A DNA stretch of 55,079 nucleotides from Olivibacter sp. XZL3. Its GTDB lineage: Bacteria > Bacteroidota > Bacteroidia > Sphingobacteriales > Sphingobacteriaceae. The position numbers and the translations under genes are program-made. Shown piece after piece: positions 26,313-36,058 of the stretch; within the stretch, counting starts at the first letter, position 1, and every line of letters starts with the position of its first letter. Below the pieces are notes generated by a model. The model worked only from the letters and a program-made list of their open reading frames with translations, was not told where the DNA came from and did not search any database. The stretch covers positions 1 to 55,079 of the forward strand of contig NZ_SBJH01000080.1 in the NCBI RefSeq assembly GCF_004368405.1, read 5' to 3'.

Positions 26313-26422
26313 ACAAGATATTAAACAACCAAGTTCAAAATACGTGATCGTGTATCGATCTTCGCCTTATCGGCGGCTATTGAACAGCACGCGTATTCAT
26401 AAGAATTCAAAACATTCAATAC

Positions 26423-27295
26423 ATGTCTACTAAGGTTAAAATAGGAACCGTTCAGATGAGCTGTGTAGCAGATAAGGCTACAAACCTAGCAAAGGCCATT
26501 GAACAGGTAAAGGTCGCAGCAAAAAAAGGAGCACAGATTGTGTGTTTACAGGAGTTATTTACATCGCTTTACTTTTGCGATGAAGAAAACTACGACAACT
26601 TTGCATTAGCGGAAGCTATTCCCGGACCATCAACCGATGCCCTGAGCAAAGTGGCAGCTGAACATAATGTGGTTGTTATTGCTTCCCTGTTCGAGAAAAG
26701 AGCTCAAGGACTTTACCATAATACAACAGCGGTTATTGATGCTGACGGAACCTATTTAGGCAAATACCGTAAAATGCATATTCCGGACGATCCTGGTTTC
26801 TATGAAAAGTTCTATTTTACACCAGGCGATCTGGGCTATAAAGTTTTCAAAACAAAGTTTGCAACCATCGGTGTGTTAATCTGCTGGGATCAGTGGTATC
26901 CAGAGGCTGCCAGAATCACAGCATTAATGGGAGCCGACTTACTTTTTTATCCAACAGCTATAGGCTGGGCGCTTAGCCAAGATGCCGGCACTAACGAAGA
27001 ACAATATAATGCATGGCAAACCATTCAGCGCTCGCATGCTGTGGCTAATGGTATCCCCGTAGTCTCCGTTAACCGCGTAGGAATAGAAGCCGGTGTCCGT
27101 TTCTGGGGAGGCTCTTTTATTGCAAATCCTTTTGGAGCTTTAGTTTACAAAGCTTCTCATGAAGATGAAGAAACCGTTGTAACGGAAGTCGATCTCGGTC
27201 AATCCGATTACTATCGATCACATTGGCCGTTTTTACGCGATAGAAGGATCGACAGCTATAAGCCCATAACAAAAAGATTTATTGACACGGAATAA
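26423..27295 (+). CDS. aguB: N-carbamoylputrescine amidohydrolase
   Basis: This 290-residue nitrilase-superfamily enzyme hydrolyses N-carbamoylputrescine to putrescine, CO2 and ammonia in the agmatine pathway. The catalytic triad is visible as E44 (LQELF), K117 (YRKMHIP) and C154 (GVLICWDQWYPE). The phrase FYEKFYFTPGD is typical of AguB. It ends one base before aguA, which makes its substrate, so the assignment as AguB rather than another nitrilase is well supported by context. Confidence 0.95.
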   Translation: MSTKVKIGTVQMSCVADKATNLAKAIEQVKVAAKKGAQIVCLQELFTSLYFCDEENYDNFALAEAIPGPSTDALSKVAAEHNVVVIASLFEKRAQGLYHNTTAVIDADGTYLGKYRKMHIPDDPGFYEKFYFTPGDLGYKVFKTKFATIGVLICWDQWYPEAARITALMGADLLFYPTAIGWALSQDAGTNEEQYNAWQTIQRSHAVANGIPVVSVNRVGIEAGVRFWGGSFIANPFGALVYKASHEDEETVVTEVDLGQSDYYRSHWPFLRDRRIDSYKPITKRFIDTE

Positions 27296-27296
27296 A

Positions 27297-28337
27297 ATGA
27301 ATTTCCCTAAAGATAACGGTTATTTCTTTCCCGCCGAATGGCACCAACACCGCGCAACTTGGTTAAGCTGGCCGCACAAAGAAGCAAGCTGGCCTGGAAA
27401 AATAGAAACGGTATATAAACCCTATTGCCAATTTATCAAGGCGGTATCGGCAGGAGAATTGGTCTGTATCAATGTCGGAAGTGAACAACTGAAGCAGGAG
27501 GCGACTGAACATCTCGCCAAAGAGGGGGTAGACCTAAGTAAGGTCCTGTTTTTTGACCACCCCACGAACGATGCTTGGTGCCGGGACCATGGCCCAGCTT
27601 TCCTGATTAATCCACATGCTGATATTCCCAAAATCATCGTCGACTGGGGATATAATGCCTGGGGCGGGAAATATCCGCCATTTGAATTGGATGATGTTAT
27701 ACCAACATTGGTCGGCAAAGCCTTAAACCTCCCCGTTGTGCACCCCGGGATTGTCATGGAAGGGGGCTCGGTAGATTTTAACGGCACAGGCACCTTATTA
27801 ACCACTACGTCTTGCTTATTAAATCCGAATCGAAACCCGCATTTAAATCAACACGAAATAGAAACATATCTTTATCGGTATTACGGTGTGGAGCAAGTAC
27901 TATGGTTGGGTGACGGTATCGCAGGAGATGATACAGATGGACATATTGACGATATAACCCGCTTTGTAAATGATAGCACGGTGGTCACCGTGATAGAAGA
28001 GAATAAAGCAGACGAAAACTATGAGCCTTTACAAGACAACTTGAACCTGCTGAAGGAAATGCGCTTACTCAACGGAAAACAGCTGGATATTGTCGAGTTA
28101 CCCATGCCTTCGGCCGTTATTCACGAAGACCAAAGGCTACCAGCCTCTTATGCCAATTTTTATATCAGCAATGCTGCCGTCGTCGTTCCTACTTATCGCG
28201 ATAAGAATGATCAAAGAGCACTCGACATCTTAACGGATTGCTTTCCGAACCATGAAGTGATAGGAATTGACAGTACCGACGTGATTTGGGGGCTCGGAAG
28301 CTGGCACTGCTTGAGCCAACAAGAGCCTGCGGTTTAA
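27297..28337 (+). CDS. aguA: Agmatine deiminase
   Basis: AguA converts agmatine to N-carbamoylputrescine and ammonia; it belongs to the guanidine-modifying pentein fold. The 346-residue protein has PAEWHQHRATWLSWPH, the active-site WCRDHGPAF, the DDTDGHIDDITRF motif, and the catalytic cysteine in SWHCLSQQEPA near the C-terminus. I chose ATG 27297, one base after the aguB stop; a start 15 bp earlier would overlap aguB. With aguB it forms the two-gene route to putrescine. An 8-bp inverted repeat (28322-28351) surrounds the stop codon but lacks a T-run. Confidence 0.96.
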   Translation: MNFPKDNGYFFPAEWHQHRATWLSWPHKEASWPGKIETVYKPYCQFIKAVSAGELVCINVGSEQLKQEATEHLAKEGVDLSKVLFFDHPTNDAWCRDHGPAFLINPHADIPKIIVDWGYNAWGGKYPPFELDDVIPTLVGKALNLPVVHPGIVMEGGSVDFNGTGTLLTTTSCLLNPNRNPHLNQHEIETYLYRYYGVEQVLWLGDGIAGDDTDGHIDDITRFVNDSTVVTVIEENKADENYEPLQDNLNLLKEMRLLNGKQLDIVELPMPSAVIHEDQRLPASYANFYISNAAVVVPTYRDKNDQRALDILTDCFPNHEVIGIDSTDVIWGLGSWHCLSQQEPAV

Positions 28338-28441
28338 AAAAACAGCAGGCTCCGCACCAGCATAGACAGGGATAAGAGCGAGAAGCCAGCGCTGCGGTAC
28401 AACGCATGACGTATAAACTAACAATTTATATTCTATAAATA

Positions 28442-28867
28442 ATGAAAAGGCGATTCTTCATCAAAAACTCATCAGCTTTGCTGGCAGCAGTAGCTGTATC
28501 ACCTATCCTGGCGCAAGCCGGCATTAATAACCCTATCCGTAATAGCATGAACAAACAGGAAATCATCACCCACTATGTTTTATTTTGGTTAAAAAAAGGA
28601 TTATCTGAAAAAGAGATAAACGACTTTACCGGCTTCTTTGAGGAGCTTAGAAAAGTACCAAACATTAAGTCGCTTTACTACGGCAGACCGGCAAAAAGCA
28701 CTCCGCGCGATGTGGTGGACAATAGTTTTACCTACAATCTATTGGTTCACTTTGACACATTGGAAGATTTAGAGGTTTACGGCACACACCCCATTCATTT
28801 AAAAGCTATTGAGCAATACAGCCAATATTGGGAAAAGGTGGTCGTGCACGATTCATCCCTTAAATAG
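28442..28867 (+). CDS. Secreted Dabb (stress-responsive A/B barrel) domain protein
   Basis: The 141-residue protein begins MKRRFFIKNSSALLAAVAVS, a signal sequence with a Tat-like double arginine. The rest is one Dabb domain: ITHYVLFWLKKGLSEKEIND, LYYGRPA, FTYNLLVHFDTLEDLEVYGTHPIH in parts, and the final Y..YW pattern. Dabb proteins form dimeric barrels; roles vary and many are unknown. It stands alone between aguA and the carA leader. No catalytic claim is made. Confidence 0.85.
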   Translation: MKRRFFIKNSSALLAAVAVSPILAQAGINNPIRNSMNKQEIITHYVLFWLKKGLSEKEINDFTGFFEELRKVPNIKSLYYGRPAKSTPRDVVDNSFTYNLLVHFDTLEDLEVYGTHPIHLKAIEQYSQYWEKVVVHDSSLK

Positions 28868-28878
28868 CTTTTTATTTT

Positions 28879-28912
28879 TTTGTTATGTTACGATAAATTT
28901 TGTGTAACTTTG
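28879..28912 (+). promoter_or_regulatory. carA promoter
   Basis: TTTG at 28879-28882, 22 bp, TAACTTTG at 28905-28912: a standard Bacteroidota promoter. It gives a carA leader of about 165 nt. Confidence 0.75.
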
Positions 28913-28918
28913 TCCTTT

Positions 28919-29092
28919 GTGAAAATTGAAGTAAAGAGCTTCATATACCTATCGACATTAACCGGATTTATTCCGGCACACCCATTATTTTTTATTCGTG
29001 TTAAAAGATTATCGGCCTTTAAAGGCCGTTCTTTTTATATGGAGAAACGGACAGGAACAAAAAACACAAATCAGTATATTAAAAATGAGTAA
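28919..29092 (+). CDS. Possible carA leader peptide
   Basis: A GTG seven bases after the -7 box opens a 57-codon frame (start KIEVKSFIYLSTLTGF) that passes through a U-rich tract (28985-28996) and the terminator-like hairpin (29013-29036) and stops eight bases into carA. This is the arrangement of the enterobacterial pyrBI leader, where ribosome position relative to RNA polymerase, set by UTP, decides termination. There is no Shine-Dalgarno site and no protein family match. Treat as a hypothesis. Confidence 0.3.
   Translation: MKIEVKSFIYLSTLTGFIPAHPLFFIRVKRLSAFKGRSFYMEKRTGTKNTNQYIKNE
29013..29036 (+). terminator. Attenuator-like terminator in the carA leader
   Basis: The palindrome CGGCCTTTAAAGGCCG at 29013-29028 is followed by TTCTTTTT. 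It lies between the carA promoter and the carA start, so it would stop transcription early. It is too far from the preceding gene (145 bp, with a promoter in between) to be that gene's own terminator. Confidence 0.65.
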
Positions 29093-30188
29093 CTACACTA
29101 AACTGCCTGCAATTTTACTTTTAGAAGATGGCACAGTTTACCATGGTAAAGCTGCCGGAAAAATTGGAACCACTACCGGAGAAATCTGTTTCAATACAGG
29201 GATGACAGGTTACCAGGAAATTTTTACAGACCCATCTTATTTTGGTCAGATTATGGTTACCACCAATGCACATATTGGTAATTACGGAACTTCCGGAGAG
29301 GAAATTGAATCGGATCAAATACAGATTGCGGGGCTTGTTTGTAAAAACTACAGCGTGCCCTTTAGTCGGAAACTAGCTGACGAGTCTATACAGGGCTATT
29401 TTCAAGATGGAAACCTCGTTGGGATTTCTGACGTTGACACCCGTGCCTTGGTAAGACATATCAGAAACAAGGGCGCGATGAACGCGATTATCTCTTCTGA
29501 AATATTAGATATTGACGTCCTTAAAGCTAAATTGAAAGAAGTGCCATCCATGGAAGGACTGGAACTTTCCACCCAGGTTTCTACAAAAGAACCGTATTAT
29601 TGCGGCAATGAGGATGCTCAACATAGAGTGGCCGTACTGGATTTGGGCGTAAAGAAAAACATCTTACGTAATTTCTGTGATAGAGACGTATACGTAAAAG
29701 TATTTCCAGCAAAAGCTTCTTTTGCCGAAATGGAAAGCTGGGCACCAGATGGCTATTTTATTTCCAATGGCCCCGGCGACCCGGCTGCTATGCCCTACGC
29801 GCTAGAGACCGTTAAAGAAATCTTGAATGCCGACAAGCCCCTTTTTGGGATCTGCTTGGGACACCAACTGCTCGCACTGGCCAACGGCATCAGAACGGAA
29901 AAAATGTTTAATGGTCATCGAGGCATCAATCATCCGGTAAAAAACATCATCGCAGATCGCTGTGAAATCACTAGCCAAAACCACGGCTTCGGCGTCGTAG
30001 CCGATGATCTGAAAAACTCGGATCGTGTCGAAATCACCCATATTAATCTGAACGACAAGTCGATCGAAGGCATACGCGTAAAAGGGAAAAGAGCATTTTC
30101 GGTACAATATCACCCAGAGTCCTCTCCCGGTCCGCACGATTCAAGATATCTTTTCGACGATTTCGCTGCTATGTTAACACATAATTAA
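29085..30188 (+). CDS. carA: Carbamoyl-phosphate synthase small subunit
   Basis: CarA is the glutaminase subunit that passes ammonia to CarB for carbamoyl phosphate, needed for pyrimidines and arginine. The 367-residue protein has the N-terminal CPSase domain (LLLEDGTVYHGKAAG, FNTGMTGYQEIFTDPSY) and the class I amidotransferase domain with the nucleophilic cysteine in FGICLGHQLLALA and the His-Glu pair in QYHPESSPGPHDS. ATG 29085 gives MSNYTKLP; a longer frame runs back through the attenuator and is unlikely. carB is not adjacent. The leader suggests attenuation control. Confidence 0.97.
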   Translation: MSNYTKLPAILLLEDGTVYHGKAAGKIGTTTGEICFNTGMTGYQEIFTDPSYFGQIMVTTNAHIGNYGTSGEEIESDQIQIAGLVCKNYSVPFSRKLADESIQGYFQDGNLVGISDVDTRALVRHIRNKGAMNAIISSEILDIDVLKAKLKEVPSMEGLELSTQVSTKEPYYCGNEDAQHRVAVLDLGVKKNILRNFCDRDVYVKVFPAKASFAEMESWAPDGYFISNGPGDPAAMPYALETVKEILNADKPLFGICLGHQLLALANGIRTEKMFNGHRGINHPVKNIIADRCEITSQNHGFGVVADDLKNSDRVEITHINLNDKSIEGIRVKGKRAFSVQYHPESSPGPHDSRYLFDDFAAMLTHN

Positions 30189-30197
30189 ACGGTTTAA

Positions 30198-30229
30198 TTT
30201 GCTTATTAAGCTGTAAAGGAATATATTTG
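30198..30229 (+). promoter_or_regulatory. eno promoter
   Basis: TTTG at 30198-30201, 20 bp, TATATTTG at 30222-30229: close to ideal. The leader would be about 60 nt and starts just before a strong hairpin. Confidence 0.8.
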
Positions 30230-30240
30230 AAAGAGAATTT

Positions 30241-30265
30241 GCTTCGTGTAAAAAAGACACGAAGC
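30241..30265 (+). other. Hairpin in the eno leader
   Basis: A perfect 9-bp stem, GCTTCGTGT with ACACGAAGC, has a 7-nt A-rich loop and lies near the 5' end of the predicted eno mRNA. There is no T-run, so it is not an intrinsic terminator of either strand. A 5' stabiliser is one possibility. Confidence 0.6.
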
Positions 30266-30284
30266 TTACTCAAACCCATATTAA

Positions 30285-31589
<1,305 letters not shown>

Positions 31590-31606
31590 TCTTGGTTACA
31601 CCAAGG

Positions 31607-31644
31607 AAAGTCCTGTTGTATGTTTGATCAACAGGACTTTTTTA
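31607..31644 (+). terminator. eno terminator
   Basis: AAAGTCCTGTTG (31607-31618) pairs perfectly with CAACAGGACTTT (31629-31640), followed by TTTATT. The 12-bp stem lies 18 bp after eno. Confidence 0.95.
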
Positions 31645-31660
31645 TTGTAAAATTTATGCT

Positions 31661-31668
31661 TAGGTTTG
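31661..31668 (+). promoter_or_regulatory. -7 box of the FtsB-like gene
   Basis: TAGGTTTG ends 20 bp before the ATG at 31689, just past the eno terminator; no clear -33 TTTG. Confidence 0.45.
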
Positions 31669-31688
31669 CAGAAGAAGGGAACAGCCAG

Positions 31689-31982
31689 ATGAGATACTTA
31701 ATCAATATCGCCAAAAATAAATATCTGATTGCGACGATTGCTTTTGTCGTTTGGATGCTCTTTTTTGATCGAAATGACATTGCCTCTCAGTATAAATACC
31801 GTTCGCAATTGAAAGGTCTGAAGACCGAAAAGGAATTCTACATCAACGAAATTGCTATTGTGAAAAAGGATTTAGAAGAACTCACGTCGAACCTAACAAG
31901 ACTTCAGAAATTCGCGCGCGAAAAGTACCTGATGAAGAAAGATAATGAAGATATCTTTATTATTGAAAATAGTAAGCCTTAA
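31689..31982 (+). CDS. FtsB/DivIC-like septum formation initiator family protein
   Basis: This 97-residue bitopic protein has a short cytoplasmic start, one membrane helix (YLIATIAFVVWMLFF at about 11-25) and a periplasmic coiled coil (SQLKGLKTEKEFYINEIAIVKKDLEELTSNLTRL in heptads), ending in FAREKYLMKKDNEDIFII, the family's conserved tail. FtsB-like proteins bind FtsL and FtsQ at the division septum. I rejected an earlier in-frame start at 31620 because it lies inside the eno terminator. Placement after eno is the same as in many bacteria (eno-ftsB). Confidence 0.88.
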   Translation: MRYLINIAKNKYLIATIAFVVWMLFFDRNDIASQYKYRSQLKGLKTEKEFYINEIAIVKKDLEELTSNLTRLQKFAREKYLMKKDNEDIFIIENSKP

Positions 31983-32014
31983 GAAAAAAGCTCACTATTT
32001 CCAGTTCTTACCAT

Positions 32015-32758
32015 TTATAACATACCTCCGCAAACCGAAAGCACCTGGCCATTAACGTAAGAAGATAGATCTGATGCTAAAAATAAGCATGCGTTCGCAA
32101 CGTCTTCCGTTTCCCCTGCCCGTTTTAACGGTATATTGGCTTCCCAGCCTGCTACTACTTTTGGATCCAAAATCTCGGTCATTTCTGTACGGATAAAACC
32201 GGGTGCAATTACATTAGTTCGTATATTGCGCGATCCCAATTCCTTGGCAATCGATTTTGAGAATCCGATAATCCCGGCTTTCGAAGCAGCATAGTTTGCC
32301 TGCCCGGCATTTCCCTGTACACCAACCACCGAACTCATATTAATAATCGACCCGCTCCTCGCTTTCATCATGACCTTCGAAGCAGCCTTCGTTACATTGA
32401 ATACAGATTTTAGGTTCACATCCATCACCTCGTCCCAGTTCTCCTCTGTCATCCGCATCAATAAACCGTCTTTGGTTATCCCTGCATTATTCACAACGAT
32501 GTCTATGGTGCCAAACTCTTTGGCAATAGCCGTTATAAGGTCTTCTGCCTCGCTAAATTTAGAAGCGTCAGAACGGTATCCTTTCACTTTAGTTCCGTAG
32601 GATTGCAATGCTTGCTCTAAGGCCTCGCCCTTTTCGACTGACGACAAATATGTAAAAGCTACATTAGCACCATGTTCGGCAAACTTCTCAGCAATTTTCC
32701 GGCCTATCCCTTTTGACGCACCGGTTACCAATGCTGTTTTTCCTTCGAGTAATTTCAT
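32015..32758 (-). CDS. fabG: 3-oxoacyl-[acyl-carrier-protein] reductase
   Basis: FabG uses NADPH to reduce 3-oxoacyl-ACP in fatty acid elongation. The 247-residue short-chain dehydrogenase shows the nucleotide motif TGASKGIGRKIA, the NNAG motif at about 88-91, S in MSSVVG, and YAASK with catalytic Y and K at about 155-159. The C-terminal end (SYVNGQVLSVCGGML) is typical of FabG rather than of other SDRs. It is convergent with the FtsB-like gene with 32 bp between. Other fab genes are not next to it. Confidence 0.93.
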   Translation of the reverse strand: MKLLEGKTALVTGASKGIGRKIAEKFAEHGANVAFTYLSSVEKGEALEQALQSYGTKVKGYRSDASKFSEAEDLITAIAKEFGTIDIVVNNAGITKDGLLMRMTEENWDEVMDVNLKSVFNVTKAASKVMMKARSGSIINMSSVVGVQGNAGQANYAASKAGIIGFSKSIAKELGSRNIRTNVIAPGFIRTEMTEILDPKVVAGWEANIPLKRAGETEDVANACLFLASDLSSYVNGQVLSVCGGML

Positions 32759-32918
32759 TCGTTATTTTTCTTAAAATTTCAGACGCTAAAAATAAGCATT
32801 CTCGGGAACTTTGGAACTAAAACAGCAAATTGCTGTGATCCGCTCTTGAATTCTAAATGCAGTCCCTTAAACACAACCAAGCTTTTAAACACAACCAAAC
32901 TTCCCCGGAGAATTAACA

Positions 32919-33833
32919 TCACCAACTAATAGCTTGATAGGCTCCCGGCGTTATGCCTTCGTACTTCTTGAAAACCCGGCAAAAATAATGCAAGCTATTG
33001 AACCCGGCTTCAAAACAAGCCTCTTTAATAGAACTGTCGGGTGTGGTCAAGAACTTTTTGGCTAAGCGGATTCGCTCACGAATAACAAACTCGACGGGAC
33101 TTAATCCTAGCTCTTTTTTGAAAGCCCTGAAAAACACCGACTTACTCATTCCCACCTTCGAACACAAATCGTCAATATGTAACTGATCCGCAAGGTGCGA
33201 TCGTATATACTCAACAACAAAGCTAATCTTTCCGCCGCCGTTCAACCTGGGCTCTTTGTCAAGTAAAGCCAATTGCTGTGTTTGCATTATCCGGATCAAT
33301 AACTCCTTTAAGGTAAGATCAGCTAAAACATCCTTATGAATCTCATCGCTTGTTCCGATCGCTATGAGTCTGTTGATGGAGGCCGACAATGCTACATTAT
33401 TAATAAAATGATAGTTCCCGAAATCCAGATTCCATTGCCGATGTCCTCCCAGTGGATGCTGTTCGTTTAAATAATCGATTGTTTGTATAATTTGCTGCCT
33501 ATCAATAGCCAAGGCCGTGCATTGTGTGGGTTCTTCCATACTAGCCGTGGGAAAATCGATTAACATCCGAACATTCGGTGGAACGATCACCGTTTCCCCA
33601 GGCAGATAATCAAATCCGGGCTGGTTAAAAAGATGCATTACTTTCTTACCTCTCAACATACTGGTAATAACCAGGTCGCTAAACTGCAGCGACACACTAT
33701 GGCTTGTCTGGTAAGTTTCGAAGACATTTAACTCGCAATTATTCATCGTATAAGCCCGCCTATTCTCGACACTGGCTTTTAGCTCGCTCTCCGAACTCAA
33801 ACGCATGGGATGTAACGACTGCTTTTTTTGCAT
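32919..33833 (-). CDS. AraC family transcriptional regulator
   Basis: This 304-residue regulator has an N-terminal AraC_N-type domain (DYLPGETVIVPPNVRMLIDFP) and a C-terminal double HTH from about 205: LHIDDLCSKVGMSKSVFFRAFKKELGLSP and the second helix pair ending FEAGFNSLHYFCRVFKKYEGITP in parts. It is divergent from the aldehyde dehydrogenase gene. The same trio (AraC, aldehyde dehydrogenase, DUF779) occurs in other bacteria, so it probably controls the dehydrogenase in response to an aldehyde or its precursor. The effector is unknown. Confidence 0.9.
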   Translation of the reverse strand: MQKKQSLHPMRLSSESELKASVENRRAYTMNNCELNVFETYQTSHSVSLQFSDLVITSMLRGKKVMHLFNQPGFDYLPGETVIVPPNVRMLIDFPTASMEEPTQCTALAIDRQQIIQTIDYLNEQHPLGGHRQWNLDFGNYHFINNVALSASINRLIAIGTSDEIHKDVLADLTLKELLIRIMQTQQLALLDKEPRLNGGGKISFVVEYIRSHLADQLHIDDLCSKVGMSKSVFFRAFKKELGLSPVEFVIRERIRLAKKFLTTPDSSIKEACFEAGFNSLHYFCRVFKKYEGITPGAYQAISW

Positions 33834-33925
33834 AACATTATAATTGGGTGCTATTCAAACTTACGGATTTCCTGCGACTTCGCAAATTGCTAATAAGCGC
33901 TCGCAGGTTTTGCGCTTTTAAAAAA

Positions 33926-34333
33926 GGAACATTTTTCTTAACAGTTTTTCAATTTGTGTTACTTTCTTCCGCAGAAAGTAACCAAAGACTCATCGCTTGG
34001 AACTTTGCTACGATGGAAGTGCTTCAACTTGCATGCCGCAAACTTCCTAGGCGATATTTTAGCGGAACGGAGAGTTCTTACTTTTAACCGGACGTATTAG
34101 CTCTAGCTTTAACTATGGGCCTGTGTGGGGGAAAAATGGGCCTTGGAGGATATCGAAGCAACGAGCAGCAAAGCATTTGCACGTATGTTCCTATTGCAGT
34201 ATCGAAGCGGATTGAGGAAGTGAAACGGCTCCAATACGCGCCATGAATGCTTTGCCATCAGGTGCAAGGTAGCCTACACCGCCTTAATTTTGCTCAACTT
34301 TTATCAAGAAAAGTTGATTAGGAAAAATGTTCC
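33926..34333. mobile_element. MITE-like palindromic element between AraC and aldehyde dehydrogenase genes
   Basis: The 667-bp gap holds a 408-bp block bounded by a perfect 12-bp inverted repeat (GGAACATTTTTC at 33926-33937, GAAAAATGTTCC at 34322-34333), with weaker similarity inward for about 14 more bases. Inside each end is a hairpin: a 10-bp stem at 33958-33982 (GTTACTTTCT/AGAAAGTAAC, 5-nt loop) and an 8-bp stem at 34295-34316 (CAACTTTT/AAAAGTTG). A further perfect 10-bp pair, GCAAAGCATT at 34168-34177 and AATGCTTTGC at 34246-34255, lies in the centre. No gene is seen inside. This is the build of a non-autonomous interspersed repeat. A target duplication is not evident, so age and family remain open. 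The last 160 bp before the dehydrogenase carry its promoter. Confidence 0.6.
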
Positions 34334-34450
34334 CTTAATATAAACATCTTGGTATGTTAAAGCAAAATCCCTGTAGGCACTCGCAGATGTGATGACAGGA
34401 TTGTTCAACAGTAAGAGAACATAATGCAATAGAAACCCGATTGCTGTACT

Positions 34451-34458
34451 TAACTTTG
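34451..34458 (+). promoter_or_regulatory. -7 box of the aldehyde dehydrogenase gene
   Basis: TAACTTTG lies 42 bp before the ATG; no TTTG at -33, fitting a gene that needs an activator such as the divergent AraC protein. Confidence 0.5.
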
Positions 34459-34500
34459 ATCAGCTAACTGAATCGAAAATCCTTTTAAATATAAATTGAT

Positions 34501-36003
34501 ATGGCGCGTGTTGAAAAACCTACATTCAAAGAGCGATACGATAATTTCATCGACGGTAAATTCGTTCCACCCGTGCAGGGAAAATATTTTGACAATATTT
34601 CGCCGATAGACGGCAAGGTGTTTACGCAGGCGGCACGGTCCTCCAAAGAAGACGTAGAACTCGCTTTGGACGCGGCCCATAAAGCCTTCAAAACCTGGAG
34701 CAAGACTTCTGCTGCCGAACGCAGTAATATCCTATTGAAAGTTGCTCAAAAAATAGAAGACAACTTACCGTACCTGGCTGCGGTAGAGACGATCGATAAC
34801 GGAAAAGCGATCCGCGAAACACTTAATGCCGACCTCCCCTTAGTGGTTGATCACTTCAGATATTTTGCCGCAGCAATACGTGCTGATGAAGGCACCATAT
34901 CCGAGCATGACGAAAACACGGTTAGTATTAACCTCCATGAACCAATCGGCGTTGTTGGACAAATTATTCCTTGGAATTTTCCCCTCTTGATGGCAACATG
35001 GAAAATCGCACCGGCTTTAGCTGCAGGCTGCTGTACGGTGGTTAAGCCGGCCGAACAGACACCGGCGTCCATTATGGTTTTAATGGAATTAATAGGCGAT
35101 CTGATCCCGCCGGGCGTATTAAACGTTGTAAACGGATATGGAATTGAGGTCGGAAAGCCATTAGCTTCCTCGCCAAGAATATCGAAGGTAGCCTTTACCG
35201 GAAGTACTACATCAGGTAGGCTGATTATGCAATACGCAGCAGAAAACATTATTCCTTCTACCATGGAGTTAGGAGGAAAGTCGCCCAATATATTCTTCAA
35301 ATCGGTGACAGATGCCGATGACGACTATCTCGACAAAGCGATAGAAGGGGCGGTTCTATTTGCCTTAAATCAAGGTGAGGTCTGTACCTGCCCATCGCGG
35401 ATTTTGATACAAGAAGATATTTACGACACGCTGATGCCTAAGATCATCGAGCGCACGAAAGCCATAAAAATCGGTCATCCATTAGATACGGATAGCATGA
35501 TGGGCGCACAAGCTTCTAATGAACAATTTGAAAAAATCAAATCCTACCTAGAAATAGGTAAAAGCGAGGGTGCAGAAGTGATTGTAGGTGGCAATGTAAA
35601 CAAGCTTGCAGACGGCTTGGAAGAAGGTTATTATATAGAGCCAACCATTTTTAAGGGACATAATAAAATGCGGATTTTCCAAGAAGAGATATTCGGGCCT
35701 GTTGTATGCGTCACCACATTCAAAACCGTAGAAGAAGCTATTGAAATTGCGAACGATACACTATACGGCCTGGGTGCCGGCGTCTGGACGCGGGATGCTC
35801 ACGAGCTTTACCAAGTCCCGAGGGCGATACAAGCAGGAAGGGTTTGGGTTAACCAATACCATGCCTACCCCGCCCACGCACCATTTGGAGGCTATAAAAA
35901 GTCCGGATTTGGTCGCGAAAACCACAAAATGATGCTCGACCATTATCGACAAACAAAGAATATGCTTATATCTTATAGCAAACAAAAATTAGGCTTCTTT
36001 TAA
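34501..36003 (+). CDS. NAD(P)-dependent aldehyde dehydrogenase
   Basis: This 500-residue cytoplasmic enzyme oxidises aldehydes to acids. It has the ALDH landmarks [20 protein letters not shown] at 157-176, FTGSTTSGR at 232-240, the general base E256 in MELGGKSP and the nucleophile C295 in [10 protein letters not shown]. The pattern fits the AldB/ExaC-like group that acts on acetaldehyde or similar small aldehydes. It is followed 55 bp later by a DUF779 gene and faces an AraC regulator; the three are a known association. An 8-bp GC-rich hairpin (GGGCGGGA/TCCCGCCC, 36024-36042) lies between it and the DUF779 gene. Confidence 0.94.
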   Translation: MARVEKPTFKERYDNFIDGKFVPPVQGKYFDNISPIDGKVFTQAARSSKEDVELALDAAHKAFKTWSKTSAAERSNILLKVAQKIEDNLPYLAAVETIDNGKAIRETLNADLPLVVDHFRYFAAAIRADEGTISEHDENTVSINLHEPIGVVGQIIPWNFPLLMATWKIAPALAAGCCTVVKPAEQTPASIMVLMELIGDLIPPGVLNVVNGYGIEVGKPLASSPRISKVAFTGSTTSGRLIMQYAAENIIPSTMELGGKSPNIFFKSVTDADDDYLDKAIEGAVLFALNQGEVCTCPSRILIQEDIYDTLMPKIIERTKAIKIGHPLDTDSMMGAQASNEQFEKIKSYLEIGKSEGAEVIVGGNVNKLADGLEEGYYIEPTIFKGHNKMRIFQEEIFGPVVCVTTFKTVEEAIEIANDTLYGLGAGVWTRDAHELYQVPRAIQAGRVWVNQYHAYPAHAPFGGYKKSGFGRENHKMMLDHYRQTKNMLISYSKQKLGFF

Positions 36004-36058
36004 TTTTCTGATTCATATTTTGGGCGGGACTTTCCCGCCCTTCCAAACCCTGAAAGCC

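Noticed and set aside
28998-29084. An extended carA start 29 codons upstream
   Set aside because: It runs through the attenuator hairpin and the added residues are unlike CarA.
31620-31688. An earlier in-frame ATG for the FtsB-like gene
   Set aside because: It lies inside the perfect eno terminator. The ATG at 31689 gives the family start.
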